DNA of 64,000 nucleotides from Pantoea sp. GD03673 (GTDB lineage Bacteria > Pseudomonadota > Gammaproteobacteria > Enterobacterales > Enterobacteriaceae): positions 62,001 through 126,000 of the forward strand of contig NZ_JAOCKJ010000005.1 in NCBI RefSeq assembly GCF_029844725.1, read 5' to 3'. The notes under the pieces are model-generated. The model searched no databases. It worked only from the letters and a program-made list of their open reading frames with translations, and was not told where the DNA came from. The position numbers and the translations under genes were made by a program. The stretch's first letter is position 1. Each line of letters opens with the position of its first letter. Shown here one piece after another: positions 37,363 through 46,114 of the stretch.

Positions 37363-38643
37363 ATGTTTAACAAATCAACAACCAGCACGCCGCAGGCTAC
37401 TGCGGATGTGATGGCAAAGCCTGCTGAGATTCAGGCAAAAGGGCCGGTTAAAGCGGGTGATGAGATGTTCATGCGCGACCTTCATGGTGCGCTGTTAATC
37501 CAGAAGAACCCGCTCAGCACCCTCATTTTGGGGTTGATTGCTGCAGTGATTATCGTAGCCGTAACCTGGGCGCATTTCGCCATCGTGGAAGAGATCACCA
37601 TGGGCGAAGGAAAAGTGATCCCGGCGAGTCGTGAGCAGATTATACAGAGCCTGGAAGGCGGTATTCTCGATGAGCTGGATGTGCGTGAGGGAGAGGTGGT
37701 AGAGAAGGGGCAGCCGCTGCTGAAAATTGACCCTACGCGTTCGGCTGCCAGTTATCGTGAAGCGCTCTCAAAAGTGCAAGGTCTGAAAGGGACAATTGCA
37801 CGTCTTCGTGCTGAAGCTTATGACACGCCCTTGATTTTCCCCAACGATATTGAAGAAAGCATCGTGCGTGATGAAACGCAGGCATACCATTCGCGCAAAA
37901 CCTCGCTTGATGAAACGGTCGCATCGCTTCAGCACAGCCTGAACCTGGCGCAACGCGAGGTGAGTTTATCGGAGCCACTGGCGCGTAAAGGGCTGGTTTC
38001 TGATGTAGAAATTCTGCGGCTGCGTCGTCAGGCCAATGAGTTCAATATGCAAATTGTTGAACGCACGAACCGGTTCCGTGCCGATGCTAACAACGAGCTG
38101 ACCAAAATGGAAAGCGAGCTGGCGCAGGCAGAGCAGATACTTGCAGGACGTCAGGATGTCATGGCGCGCACCACGATTGTCGCGCCCGTCCGGGGAACGG
38201 TAAACAACATCAAAGTGACGACGCAAGGTGGCGTTATACAGCAAGGGGCAGAAATTATGACCCTTATCCCGCTGGAAGATCGCCTGCTGGTTGAGGCAAA
38301 AATTAAACCGTCTGACGTCGCCTTTTTACATCCGGGTCAGCCTGCGACAGTAAAAATCACCGCTTACGACTATGCCATTTACGGCGGCCTGCATGGCCAG
38401 GTTGAGCACATCAGTCCCGACACCATTTTCGATGAAGAGAGAGCACGTTCCGGACGTGGTGATCCCTACTTTTACCGGGTTTACATACGCACTGACGAGG
38501 CGGAACTTCGCGTGGGAAATAAAACCTTCCCGATTATTCCTGGCATGGTGGCGACGACTGAAATACGGACCGGCGAAAAATCGATTCTCTCCTATTTGCT
38601 TAAACCTGTTTTAAAAGCTCGTGAAGCTTTTAGGGAGCGCTAA
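37363..38643 (+). CDS. Type I secretion periplasmic adaptor (HlyD/LapC-like)
   Basis: A 426-residue membrane fusion protein. A single N-terminal transmembrane helix lies at about residues 49-70 after a cytoplasmic tail. Then come the first half of the biotinyl-lipoyl domain (QSLEGGILDELDVREGEVV, about 89-107), a coiled-coil of about residues 120-270, and the second lipoyl half with VRGTVNNIKVTTQGGVI (about 275-291). The HlyD C-terminal signature region PGMVATTEIRTGEKSILSYL is at about 392-411. It bridges the ABC exporter and the TolC-like channel. Neighbours are spaced by 3 and 2 bases, so the three genes are one operon. Confidence 0.94.
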   Translation: MFNKSTTSTPQATADVMAKPAEIQAKGPVKAGDEMFMRDLHGALLIQKNPLSTLILGLIAAVIIVAVTWAHFAIVEEITMGEGKVIPASREQIIQSLEGGILDELDVREGEVVEKGQPLLKIDPTRSAASYREALSKVQGLKGTIARLRAEAYDTPLIFPNDIEESIVRDETQAYHSRKTSLDETVASLQHSLNLAQREVSLSEPLARKGLVSDVEILRLRRQANEFNMQIVERTNRFRADANNELTKMESELAQAEQILAGRQDVMARTTIVAPVRGTVNNIKVTTQGGVIQQGAEIMTLIPLEDRLLVEAKIKPSDVAFLHPGQPATVKITAYDYAIYGGLHGQVEHISPDTIFDEERARSGRGDPYFYRVYIRTDEAELRVGNKTFPIIPGMVATTEIRTGEKSILSYLLKPVLKAREAFRER

Positions 38644-38645
38644 TC

Positions 38646-40424
38646 GTGATGAAGAAAAATCGCCTGGCTATTCTGTTGCATATTGCACTCGCGGCCATGA
38701 CAGGAGTTTCAGCTGCCTGGGGGCAGGAGGAGGATGAACTGCTGGTACTGGAGTCGTTATCGTCTGCATCAGACACGCCTGCTCCGGTGACCCATCAGGC
38801 CGCGGCCCCTGACGCTTTGCCGGACACCCCCCGATCGCCTGCAGACGCGGAGATACCGCAACCTCAGGCCGCGTCTGCTGAACAGAAACCGGAACCGGAG
38901 TCGCACTCAGTCAGCACCCCGTCCACCTCTGTCACAGAGCCGCCTCAGGCGCCGCCCGCGAAAATAACGGCACCTGCGCCGAAGCCACCCGAAGCGCCGT
39001 TACCGGCTCATGCACCACAGCCTCAAACTCAGCCGTCAGATAAGCCCGAGCTTAAGACCCTGATGGATCAGTTTGCCTATAAGCCAGACAGGCCAGAACC
39101 TCCGTTGCGGGAGGCCGTGGGATCGGCTCGCACTCTCCAGCGACCGGGCGATCGGCATGCCGTCGTGGCTGCTGGCGGCACAACGCGTGCCTATTTCCGT
39201 GACATGGTGCTCATCGCGCTTAATCACAGTCCGGAAGTTCGGGGCGCAATTGCTAATCTTGAGCAGTCCACCTGGAGTGCCGAAGAGGTTAAAGGCCAGC
39301 GCTATCCACAGTTAAAAGTCGGCATGAACACGCCTTTCCGATCATTTGGCGAGGGCAACTCCACCAATAACTCTTCACCGGGAGACACCAGCGCAACCGT
39401 GTCAGTCTCAACGACGTTATTTGACTGGGGAAAAATCAGCGCAGACCTGCACAGCGCCCGGGAAAATATCAGTGCTTCCGAGCTGGCAATCAAAGAAGAA
39501 CATGAGCAGATTGCGTCAGGCACGGCAACCGAATTACTCAACCTCAGCCGTTATCAGGCCAGTCTGGCGATTGCCTCGCAATATGCGGCACGTATGCAGG
39601 AACTGGTAAAAATGCTGTCTCAGATCGCAAAGGCGGATCGGGGCAGAGCCAGCGAACTCACGCAGGCGCGTGCGCGTCTCTATTCTGCCGAAGCGAGCAA
39701 AGAGCAACTCCGTCATCAGTATGATGCGACGAAGATCAAACTGGTGCGCCTGTTAGGCGTTGAGCCGGTGATACCGCCGGGTCTGCGCTGGAACGATGGT
39801 CTGATTCCCGCTCCGGTTGCGTTAGAGGCATTAAATAATCATCCAACGCTTTTGCGCGGTGAAGCGCAGGCCCGGGCAGCCGATGCCAGAGCTGAATCAA
39901 TAAAAGCAGCGGGCATGCCGCAGATCGACTGGGTCGTTTCCAAAAGCACGGCGAAAAACGCAATCGGTGAACAGGAAGCCTGGTACACCGGCCTTAACGT
40001 CGAGTGGAGTCTGTTTAGCGGCGGTTCAGAACGTGCGGCACATCAGGCAGCACTGGCACAGGCGCGATCTCTGCGCGAAAGAGAGCATACGACAAAACTT
40101 GAGCTGGAATATCAGGTGAGAAATATGATTGAAACGCGCACCTCATCATTGCAGCGCGCAGAAGATTACGATCGACTGAGTGCTGAAAGCGATAAGGTAC
40201 GCCGCATGTTTTACGATCAGTGGTATCACCTGGGAACGCGAACTCTGCTGGATGTGCTGACCGCAGAAACGGACCACTTCAACAACCAGATATCGGCCAT
40301 TAATAATCGCTTTGACGGCTATGTCAGCAATGTAAGCATCATGTACAACGCGTCAATATTAATGAACTGGCTGGCTGACAAGTCACTGAATAATGATTCA
40401 CTGGCCCAACACCATTCTGACTAA
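38646..40424 (+). CDS. TolC-family outer membrane channel with proline-rich extension
   Basis: A 592-residue outer membrane efflux protein, about 100-150 residues longer than usual TolC/LapE proteins. After a signal peptide (to about residue 26) there is a Pro/Ala/Gln-rich, probably disordered stretch (about 40-135). The TolC domain follows, from about 175 to 580, with long amphipathic helices and the repeated pattern of two related halves; landmarks are LNHSPEVRGA, LFDWGKISADLHSARE and EWSLFSGGSERAAHQAAL. It completes the type I system for the adhesin. MM at the start gives two possible initiation codons. Role of the Pro-rich part is unknown; it could contact the cell wall or the OmpA-like partner. 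Confidence 0.9.
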   Translation: MMKKNRLAILLHIALAAMTGVSAAWGQEEDELLVLESLSSASDTPAPVTHQAAAPDALPDTPRSPADAEIPQPQAASAEQKPEPESHSVSTPSTSVTEPPQAPPAKITAPAPKPPEAPLPAHAPQPQTQPSDKPELKTLMDQFAYKPDRPEPPLREAVGSARTLQRPGDRHAVVAAGGTTRAYFRDMVLIALNHSPEVRGAIANLEQSTWSAEEVKGQRYPQLKVGMNTPFRSFGEGNSTNNSSPGDTSATVSVSTTLFDWGKISADLHSARENISASELAIKEEHEQIASGTATELLNLSRYQASLAIASQYAARMQELVKMLSQIAKADRGRASELTQARARLYSAEASKEQLRHQYDATKIKLVRLLGVEPVIPPGLRWNDGLIPAPVALEALNNHPTLLRGEAQARAADARAESIKAAGMPQIDWVVSKSTAKNAIGEQEAWYTGLNVEWSLFSGGSERAAHQAALAQARSLREREHTTKLELEYQVRNMIETRTSSLQRAEDYDRLSAESDKVRRMFYDQWYHLGTRTLLDVLTAETDHFNNQISAINNRFDGYVSNVSIMYNASILMNWLADKSLNNDSLAQHHSD

Positions 40425-40625
40425 ATGAATAAGATTGCCGGATGTGAATTTGCCCCCTTTTTTTGGATGTTCTGTCCGGGAACATTCAGTCCGGAATCAT
40501 TGCTAACCCTGTCCGTTGCATACTGCCAGGGGACTTTTTTATCCGCAGTCCCTCAACGCGTTAAATCTTCATGGTCTACGCTTTTAGAGAACCGTCATTA
40601 ATACAAACGACAAATAGAGGTGAAG

Positions 40626-41063
40626 ATGCAAGTCAGTCCTTATCTGTTTCTCTATGGCCGTTGCGAAGAGGCTATCGACTTTTACCTGCAGGCGACCGGG
40701 GGAGAGTTGCTCTCTAAAATGAAATTCGGTGACATGCCGGATCAGGGTGAACAGGTTGGCGATAAGTCTGCGCCGCCGTTGCCGCCAGAGAAGATCATGC
40801 ACGCTCAACTGCGTATCGGTGAGGGTGAACTGATGCTGAGTGACGGAAACACCGATCAGCCGCCAGCGTCTGAACACGCCGGTTACGCGGTCAGCCTTTC
40901 AACTACCGACGTCGATAAGGGTAAAGCCTGGTTTGAGAAACTGTCGGCAGGCGGTAAGGTGACGACACCGTGGCAGGAGACGTTCTGGTCGAACGGATTC
41001 GCGATGTTTATTGATAAGTTCGGTATTCCGTGGCGCATCAATGTTGAGAAACCACAGGCGTAA
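40626..41063 (+). CDS. VOC-family protein, PhnB/YjdN-like
   Basis: A 145-residue protein of the glyoxalase/vicinal-oxygen-chelate fold (PhnB-like, as E. coli YjdN). The typical start PYLFLYGRCEEAIDFYLQAT and the end WQETFWSNGFAMFIDKFGIPWRINVE are clear. Despite the historic name PhnB, this family has no shown role in phosphonate use; its activity is unknown. The start was placed at the ATG 5 bases after AGAGG, skipping a GTG two codons earlier. It is a single gene, convergent with tsx. Confidence 0.85.
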   Translation: MQVSPYLFLYGRCEEAIDFYLQATGGELLSKMKFGDMPDQGEQVGDKSAPPLPPEKIMHAQLRIGEGELMLSDGNTDQPPASEHAGYAVSLSTTDVDKGKAWFEKLSAGGKVTTPWQETFWSNGFAMFIDKFGIPWRINVEKPQA

Positions 41064-41152
41064 CCGCAGGAGAGATGCAGTGCTAATTCGATTAGCCTGC
41101 ATCCGAAAAAACGGGCGCTGAAGGCGCTAAGCCCGGTGCCAGCGCTGCTGCG

Positions 41153-41180
41153 AAACGGGCGGTTTTCGAGCCGCCCGTTA
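41153..41180 (-). terminator. Hairpin terminator of tsx (minus strand)
   Basis: AACGGGCGG / CCGCCCGTT stem with an 8-base loop, right after the tsx stop codon on the minus strand, followed by a short TTT. It may also stop transcription from the convergent VOC gene. Confidence 0.7.
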
Positions 41181-41186
41181 TCATTA

Positions 41187-42053
41187 TCAGAAGTTGTAAC
41201 CCGCCACCAGGTAGTAACCCCAGCCGGTCGATTTCACTTCAAACGGACCGTTGCCGAAGTTCAGCTCCTGACCATCTGCCCACTGTCCGCCGTTGTGGAA
41301 GTAACGCGCCACCGCAGAGATGTGCCAGTGATCGTAGCCCAGTGACAGAATGTGGCTGGAGGCGATGGAATTGCTGGTGCGGGATGCGCCGCCTTTTTCG
41401 TTGAGATCGGAACCCCAGTCGAAGTTGGTGAAGCCCACATAGCCCAGATTACCTCCCCACAGTGTGGTGATAGGCACGAAGTATTTCACCTTGAAGCGAT
41501 AGCCATCCCAGCTGTTTTCGTTCGCCGCACCGTAGTTTTCCCACTGATATTTGGCGTAAACGTTCAGCGACAGGCCGACATCGCTGTGCGTATCGATATC
41601 CGTGCCCAGACCCATATACCATGTGTTCTGGCGGTTATCGCTGTTGCGGCCCATGTCGTAGATGTAGTTGTTGGCGAAATACCACTCTTTGAACGGTCCA
41701 AAGGCCAGGCTGGTGCCGGTCAGTTTATCGATAGAGAAGCGCGGTTCAATTTCCATAAACATCGGTGAACCGTGGTCGAACACGCCGTTGGCATTGCTGT
41801 TACCGACGCCGAAGAAGTTAGGCACGTCCAGATAGCCGTAGAAATCGAACCACTCTTTTTTCGCAAACGCTTCATATTCCAGATAAACGTCGTTGTTAAA
41901 CTGCGGTCCGAAACGCGTGTGGTAGCTGCCTACCACGTTAACACTCTGATGCCACCAGTCTGAGACATACTGCGGATCGCTTTCAGCGGCCTGGGCAGCA
42001 CCATTCAATGAACATGCCAGCACGGCACCTGCTATCAACGTTTTAAATTTCAT
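41187..42053 (-). CDS. tsx: Nucleoside-specific outer membrane channel Tsx
   Basis: A 288-residue outer membrane beta-barrel for uptake of nucleosides. Signal peptide to about residue 22 (AAQAAES), then a mature part very close to E. coli Tsx: [56 protein letters not shown], and the terminal [10 protein letters not shown] ending in Phe. Tsx is also a receptor for phage T6 and colicin K in E. coli. The start was set at the ATG that begins a normal signal peptide (MKFKTLIAG); the open frame extends 29 codons upstream without such features. A CRP site lies about 190 bases upstream. Confidence 0.95.
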   Translation of the reverse strand: MKFKTLIAGAVLACSLNGAAQAAESDPQYVSDWWHQSVNVVGSYHTRFGPQFNNDVYLEYEAFAKKEWFDFYGYLDVPNFFGVGNSNANGVFDHGSPMFMEIEPRFSIDKLTGTSLAFGPFKEWYFANNYIYDMGRNSDNRQNTWYMGLGTDIDTHSDVGLSLNVYAKYQWENYGAANENSWDGYRFKVKYFVPITTLWGGNLGYVGFTNFDWGSDLNEKGGASRTSNSIASSHILSLGYDHWHISAVARYFHNGGQWADGQELNFGNGPFEVKSTGWGYYLVAGYNF

Positions 42054-42243
42054 TATCATCAGCCACATGCTTTTGACCGCCGCACAGCAGACGCAGTCAG
42101 AGAGAAGTCGGTCCCTGGAGGGGAGTGAGGTATTCAGCAAAAAACAACCAGTTCTTCAGCCCGCGTAGCGTGCCTGTAACAGATCGATAGAAAATAGATT
42201 TTGCTCACGTTTGTCAAAAAGTGTTGCATTACAATTCAGCTAA

Positions 42244-42263
42244 AATGTGATGCACTTCACAAT
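42244..42263. promoter_or_regulatory. CRP-binding site upstream of tsx
   Basis: AATGTGATGCACTTCACAAT contains a perfect TGTGA-N6-TCACA core. tsx is CRP- and CytR-controlled in E. coli. The site lies between tsx and the sensor kinase gene, which is transcribed towards it, so tsx is the likely target. Confidence 0.8.
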
Positions 42264-42330
42264 AACGGCGTGGACCGAACGGAACCAGGCAACCGTTTAC
42301 GTTGTCTGGTTCGTGATCAAACGGGCGGGA

Positions 42331-43686
42331 TCAGGGAAGGGTGACGCGAACCTGTAAACCACAAATTGCGCCCTGCGGCGTCAGGCAGTTGGAAAGGGCG
42401 ACATGAATCTGGTGTTTCTGCGCGACGTTGCGCACAATCGATAACCCCAGCCCGCTGCCCTGAGCTTTCACGTCAGGCGAACGGGTAAAACGATCGAACG
42501 CGCGTTCGATAAAGGATTCCGGCATGCCCGGCCCGTTATCGACAATATCGACCACCGTTTTTCCCGCGACCCGATGCAGCAGCACATCGACAAGGCTGCC
42601 TTCCGGCGTGTGCAACATCGCATTACCAATCAGGTTGTCGAACAGACTGCGTAACTCGGAACGGCTGGCCTGCAGACGGTACTGCGTGGAGCCGTTAAAG
42701 CCGATATCAATACCGCGTTTATCCGCCACCACCATTAACTGCTCAATGCTCTCTTTCAGCAGATCTTCGAGTTCAATATGCTCTGTGCTGGAGACCACGC
42801 TCTGGTCATCCTGGCGTGACACGTTCAGCAGCTGCGTGACCAGGTGACGGGTACGTGTGACGCCCGCCTCCAGCTGGCTGAACTGCCGGGTCGCTTCACC
42901 CGGCTGGATATGCTGACGCAGGTTTTCCAGCTGTAACGTTACCGCCGTCACCGGTGTGCGCAGTTCATGCGCGGCATCTTCCAGAAACTGACGCTGTGAC
43001 GACCAGGCTTCTCGCAGCTTACTCAGTAGCGAGTTATAGGCAGCCACCAGTGGCAGGATCTCATCCGGCAAACCTTCTGGTGAGACGTTGTGCGGATGGT
43101 GCGTCTCCTGCGCGGCAATCTGACGGGAAGCGACCTGCAGATCCCGGGTGATCTTTCGTACCACCAGCCAGATCACCAGCAGCGACAGCGGCATCATCAG
43201 GATCATCGGAATGATCGCCGCCAGCGCCCGTTTGACCATCGAGGCCTTCATGTAGCTGAGGTTGTGCATCACCTGAATGGTTTTGATCTCGCTGCCGGGC
43301 ATGCCGGGCCGGGTAAAAATACGCCATTCACAGTCCTCACACTGACCCACATGCACATCATGATAACCGCGCTGGTTTTGCAGTGGGGCCTGCAACTCCG
43401 GCCATGAACTGGCCCGCAGCTGGCCGTGATCGTCCCAGAGCTGAACCACAAACGCGCTTTTCGCTTTGTCAGGCGCGATAAGCATCGGCATCAGGGCTGG
43501 CATCTGCTTATTGGTGGACCAGGCATCAGCGATTTTTGCCAGCTGATCGTCCTTCATGGTGCCGACCATATCGCCGTAGCAGCTGAAGAAATACCAGGTG
43601 ACACCGCCGATCATCAGCAGGTGAATAATCAGCAGTGTAGAGAGTAATTTATTGCGCAGTGAGCGCATAAAGCGGAAAGGTCTCAT
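42331..43686 (-). CDS. Two-component sensor histidine kinase (QseC-like)
   Basis: A 451-residue inner membrane histidine kinase. Two transmembrane helices lie near residues 13-33 and 155-178, enclosing a periplasmic sensor of about 120 residues with a CEDC motif (about 115-118) that might bind metal or form a disulfide. Kinase boxes: H-box DAAHELRTPVTAV (His near 240), N-box NLIGNAMLHTP, G1 DNGPGMP and G2 GSGLGLSIV. The gene start overlaps the stop of the response regulator by 4 bases. The arrangement resembles QseBC/PmrAB. The signal is unknown. Confidence 0.9.
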   Translation of the reverse strand: MRPFRFMRSLRNKLLSTLLIIHLLMIGGVTWYFFSCYGDMVGTMKDDQLAKIADAWSTNKQMPALMPMLIAPDKAKSAFVVQLWDDHGQLRASSWPELQAPLQNQRGYHDVHVGQCEDCEWRIFTRPGMPGSEIKTIQVMHNLSYMKASMVKRALAAIIPMILMMPLSLLVIWLVVRKITRDLQVASRQIAAQETHHPHNVSPEGLPDEILPLVAAYNSLLSKLREAWSSQRQFLEDAAHELRTPVTAVTLQLENLRQHIQPGEATRQFSQLEAGVTRTRHLVTQLLNVSRQDDQSVVSSTEHIELEDLLKESIEQLMVVADKRGIDIGFNGSTQYRLQASRSELRSLFDNLIGNAMLHTPEGSLVDVLLHRVAGKTVVDIVDNGPGMPESFIERAFDRFTRSPDVKAQGSGLGLSIVRNVAQKHQIHVALSNCLTPQGAICGLQVRVTLP

Positions 43687-44342
43687 ATTGCCGGAACCCG
43701 CCAGCCCAGACCCCGCACGTTGCGGATGACGTCGTTATCGAGCTTGCGACGCATGCCGTGGATCAGGACATCCACCGCGTTGCTGCTGACTTCATCGCCC
43801 CAGCCGTAGATACGGTTTTCCAGCTGTTCACGCGACAGAATCGCGCCCGGGCGCTCCAGCAGGGCGTAGAGCAGGGCATACTCGCGCGCCGTCAGCTGCT
43901 CGCGCTGGCCTTTGTAGAGCACTTCGCGGGTCATCATATCCAGCTGGACATCGCCGCTGCCCAGCACGGAGTCTGCCGCGCCGTGGCTGCGTCGGGTAAT
44001 GGCGCGCATCCGGGCCATCACTTCCTGGAGATCGAACGGTTTAAGCAGGTAGTCGTCCGCACCGCTGTCGAGCCCCTGAATCCGCTGCGCCACCGTATCG
44101 CGCGCGGTAAGAATCAGCACCGGCGTGGCGTCACCGCGCCCGCGCGCCCGTCGCAGTACCTGCAAACCATCATCGCGGGGTAAGCCAAGGTCGAGCAGCA
44201 CGCAGCTGTAGCCGCCTTCGCTCCAGGCGTTCTGGGCATAGACGCCATCGCGCACCCAATCCACCGACCAGCCCGCACCCTCCAGTGCCTGCTGCAGGTT
44301 CGCGCCGATCATTTCATCATCTTCAACCAGTAACACCCGCAT
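43683..44342 (-). CDS. OmpR-family response regulator (QseB-like)
   Basis: A 219-residue response regulator. The receiver domain (1-115) keeps the acidic pocket EDDE (residues 7-10), the phospho-acceptor Asp51 (LLDLGLP) and the Lys of DYLLKPFD. The C-terminal winged helix (about 128-218) ends with SSNAVDVLIHGMRRKLDNDVI and IRNVRGLGWRV. The start is the ATG before RVLLVEDDE; the open frame extends 14 codons upstream without homology. It is the first gene of the two-gene operon with the sensor kinase. Divergent from a small AraC-type regulator, which could be a target. Confidence 0.92.
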   Translation of the reverse strand: MRVLLVEDDEMIGANLQQALEGAGWSVDWVRDGVYAQNAWSEGGYSCVLLDLGLPRDDGLQVLRRARGRGDATPVLILTARDTVAQRIQGLDSGADDYLLKPFDLQEVMARMRAITRRSHGAADSVLGSGDVQLDMMTREVLYKGQREQLTAREYALLYALLERPGAILSREQLENRIYGWGDEVSSNAVDVLIHGMRRKLDNDVIRNVRGLGWRVPAI

Positions 44343-44580
44343 GGCTGATCTCCTCTGCAAAGATGGGGGGAGTTTACTTATCAATTGTTAGGCCAGAATT
44401 ATCCGCCGTCATACTTCGTACTAAAGCGGGGGGCTGCCTTTGCCCACCCCGGTCACTGACATCAGTCAGTACGCTGCCGTTTCAGCTCTTGCTAATTCTG
44501 CGCTAATTTTCTGCTAATTAAGGGATAAATTTTAGCGGGTAGAGTGGCTCCACTGCACATCAGCATCAACAGGAGGAACC

Positions 44581-44949
44581 ATGAATCAGCGCGAGTTTAT
44601 TCGGAGTTTGCTGGACTGGATTGAGAATAACTTAGGACACGATCTGCATCTGGATGAGGTGGCACGCCGCTCGGGCTATTCGCGCTGGCACCTGCAACGC
44701 CTGTTCCGCCAGCACACCGGCTTTTCACTGGCAGAATATATCCGTCAGCGTCGCTTAACCGAGTCTGCCCTCAGTCTGCTGAGCGGCAACGAAGCGATAC
44801 TGCAGGTGGCGATGAACTACGGCTTCGATACCCAGCAAGCCTACACCCGCACCTTTAAAAACTATTTTATGATGACGCCAGGCCAGTTGCGCCGTCAGCG
44901 TCGCGTTGAGCCGGATCGGCTGCTGTTCCCGCTGGCGATGGCGAGCTGA
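44581..44949 (+). CDS. Small AraC-family regulator, MarA/SoxS/RamA-like
   Basis: A 122-residue protein made almost only of the two-helix-turn-helix AraC DNA-binding domain (about 5-108), the form of MarA, SoxS, RamA and PqrA. Recognition regions are LDEVARRSGYSRWHLQRLF and ILQVAMNYGFDTQQAYTRTF. No ligand domain is present, so activity is probably set by expression level. Such proteins activate efflux, oxidative-stress and outer-membrane genes in E. coli. The exact member cannot be assigned. It has a strong AGGAGG ribosome site. Divergent from the two-component operon. Confidence 0.85.
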   Translation: MNQREFIRSLLDWIENNLGHDLHLDEVARRSGYSRWHLQRLFRQHTGFSLAEYIRQRRLTESALSLLSGNEAILQVAMNYGFDTQQAYTRTFKNYFMMTPGQLRRQRRVEPDRLLFPLAMAS

Positions 44950-45107
44950 TGCCTGATCAGACCCTCCCGTCACAGCACACAGACGGGAAGGTCGGCCCAT
45001 GCTTTACGCCGTACGTCGCCTCGCTTTTTTTGCCCGTCAGCCACAGTGACCCCGCCCGAACGTGTTAGTTTGTTGCCTGCATCCCTTTACTGCTGGAGTC
45101 GGGAAAC

Positions 45108-46004
45108 ATGGAAAACGGCGCGAACTTAACCGCCATGCTGATATTTGCACGGGTGGTTGAGTTACAGAGTTTCAGTGAAGCAGCACGCGCACTTGGCTTG
45201 TCCAAATCTCATGTCAGCCGGGAAATTGCCCGTCTGGAACTGCGGCTCGGTATCCGGCTGCTGCAGCGCACCACCCGGCGACTGGCACTGACCGAGCTGG
45301 GTCAGGCTTACTACCCCTTCTGTGTGCGAATGCTGGCTGAAGTGCAGCGCGCCGAGGCGTTTGTGCAGCAAGTGAATCAGCAGCCCGCTGGCCATGTCAG
45401 GCTGCAGGCCCCCGTCACCTTCGGCTGCCAGTGCGTGGTGCCCGTTCTCAATCGTTTTCTGCGCCGTCATCTGCATATCAACGTCGATCTTGATCTGACC
45501 GATCGCAATCACGATCGGCTGTACGATCAGGTTGATCTGGCGATTGTGATCCGATCCCGATCGCCGCAGCAGGGCAATTTCCGGGTCCTGAGCGATATCA
45601 CGTGGGGACTCTATGCCGCATCCGCTTACCTGGCGCAGCGACCCGCCATCACGCATCCTGAGATGCTGCCGCGCCACGACCTGCTGCTGTTTCATGGCCC
45701 GGCGCACACCGCCGCACTGCCTTTCCGCCGTGATAAGCAGCGGCTGGCACTGGACGTGCGCAGTCGCTTTCGCGCCAACAACAGCATGGCGCTGCTCAAT
45801 GCCGCACTGGCGGGCAGCGGCATTGCCTATCTGCCCTCCTACATGGCGCAGGAGGCGGTGGCGCGTGGCGATATCCAGCAGTTGCTGCCGGAGTGGCAGA
45901 TGGATCGCCTGCAAAGCTATCTGCTGCTGCACGAGACCCCTGAACCGGCATCGCCCGTGACGCTACTGTGCGATGCCCTGGTTGCGGCGCTGAATCCAGA
46001 CTGA
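45108..46004 (+). CDS. LysR-family transcriptional regulator
   Basis: A 298-residue LysR-type regulator. Helix-turn-helix at about residues 22-46 (SEAARALGLSKSHVSREIARL), then a substrate-binding-like domain to ~295. It belongs to the group with the RLLQRTTRRLALTELGQAYY motif (AaeR/DmlR-like). An MFS exporter gene follows on the same strand after about 110 bases and may be under its control, or the two may be co-transcribed. The effector is unknown. Confidence 0.87.
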   Translation: MENGANLTAMLIFARVVELQSFSEAARALGLSKSHVSREIARLELRLGIRLLQRTTRRLALTELGQAYYPFCVRMLAEVQRAEAFVQQVNQQPAGHVRLQAPVTFGCQCVVPVLNRFLRRHLHINVDLDLTDRNHDRLYDQVDLAIVIRSRSPQQGNFRVLSDITWGLYAASAYLAQRPAITHPEMLPRHDLLLFHGPAHTAALPFRRDKQRLALDVRSRFRANNSMALLNAALAGSGIAYLPSYMAQEAVARGDIQQLLPEWQMDRLQSYLLLHETPEPASPVTLLCDALVAALNPD

Positions 46005-46114
46005 TTGTTGCCTTCTGACAACAATCAGCGCCACAGAGTAACTATTCTGCGATGACTGTTGTTAATCTGCTACGCCGGTTAGCCTGTATCCCTGATCATT
46101 CAACGGATATCACC

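Noticed and set aside
24018..40424. Genomic island with integrase or tRNA boundary
   Set aside because: The cluster looks accessory, but I found no integrase, transposase, tRNA or flanking attachment repeats, so I do not name island ends.
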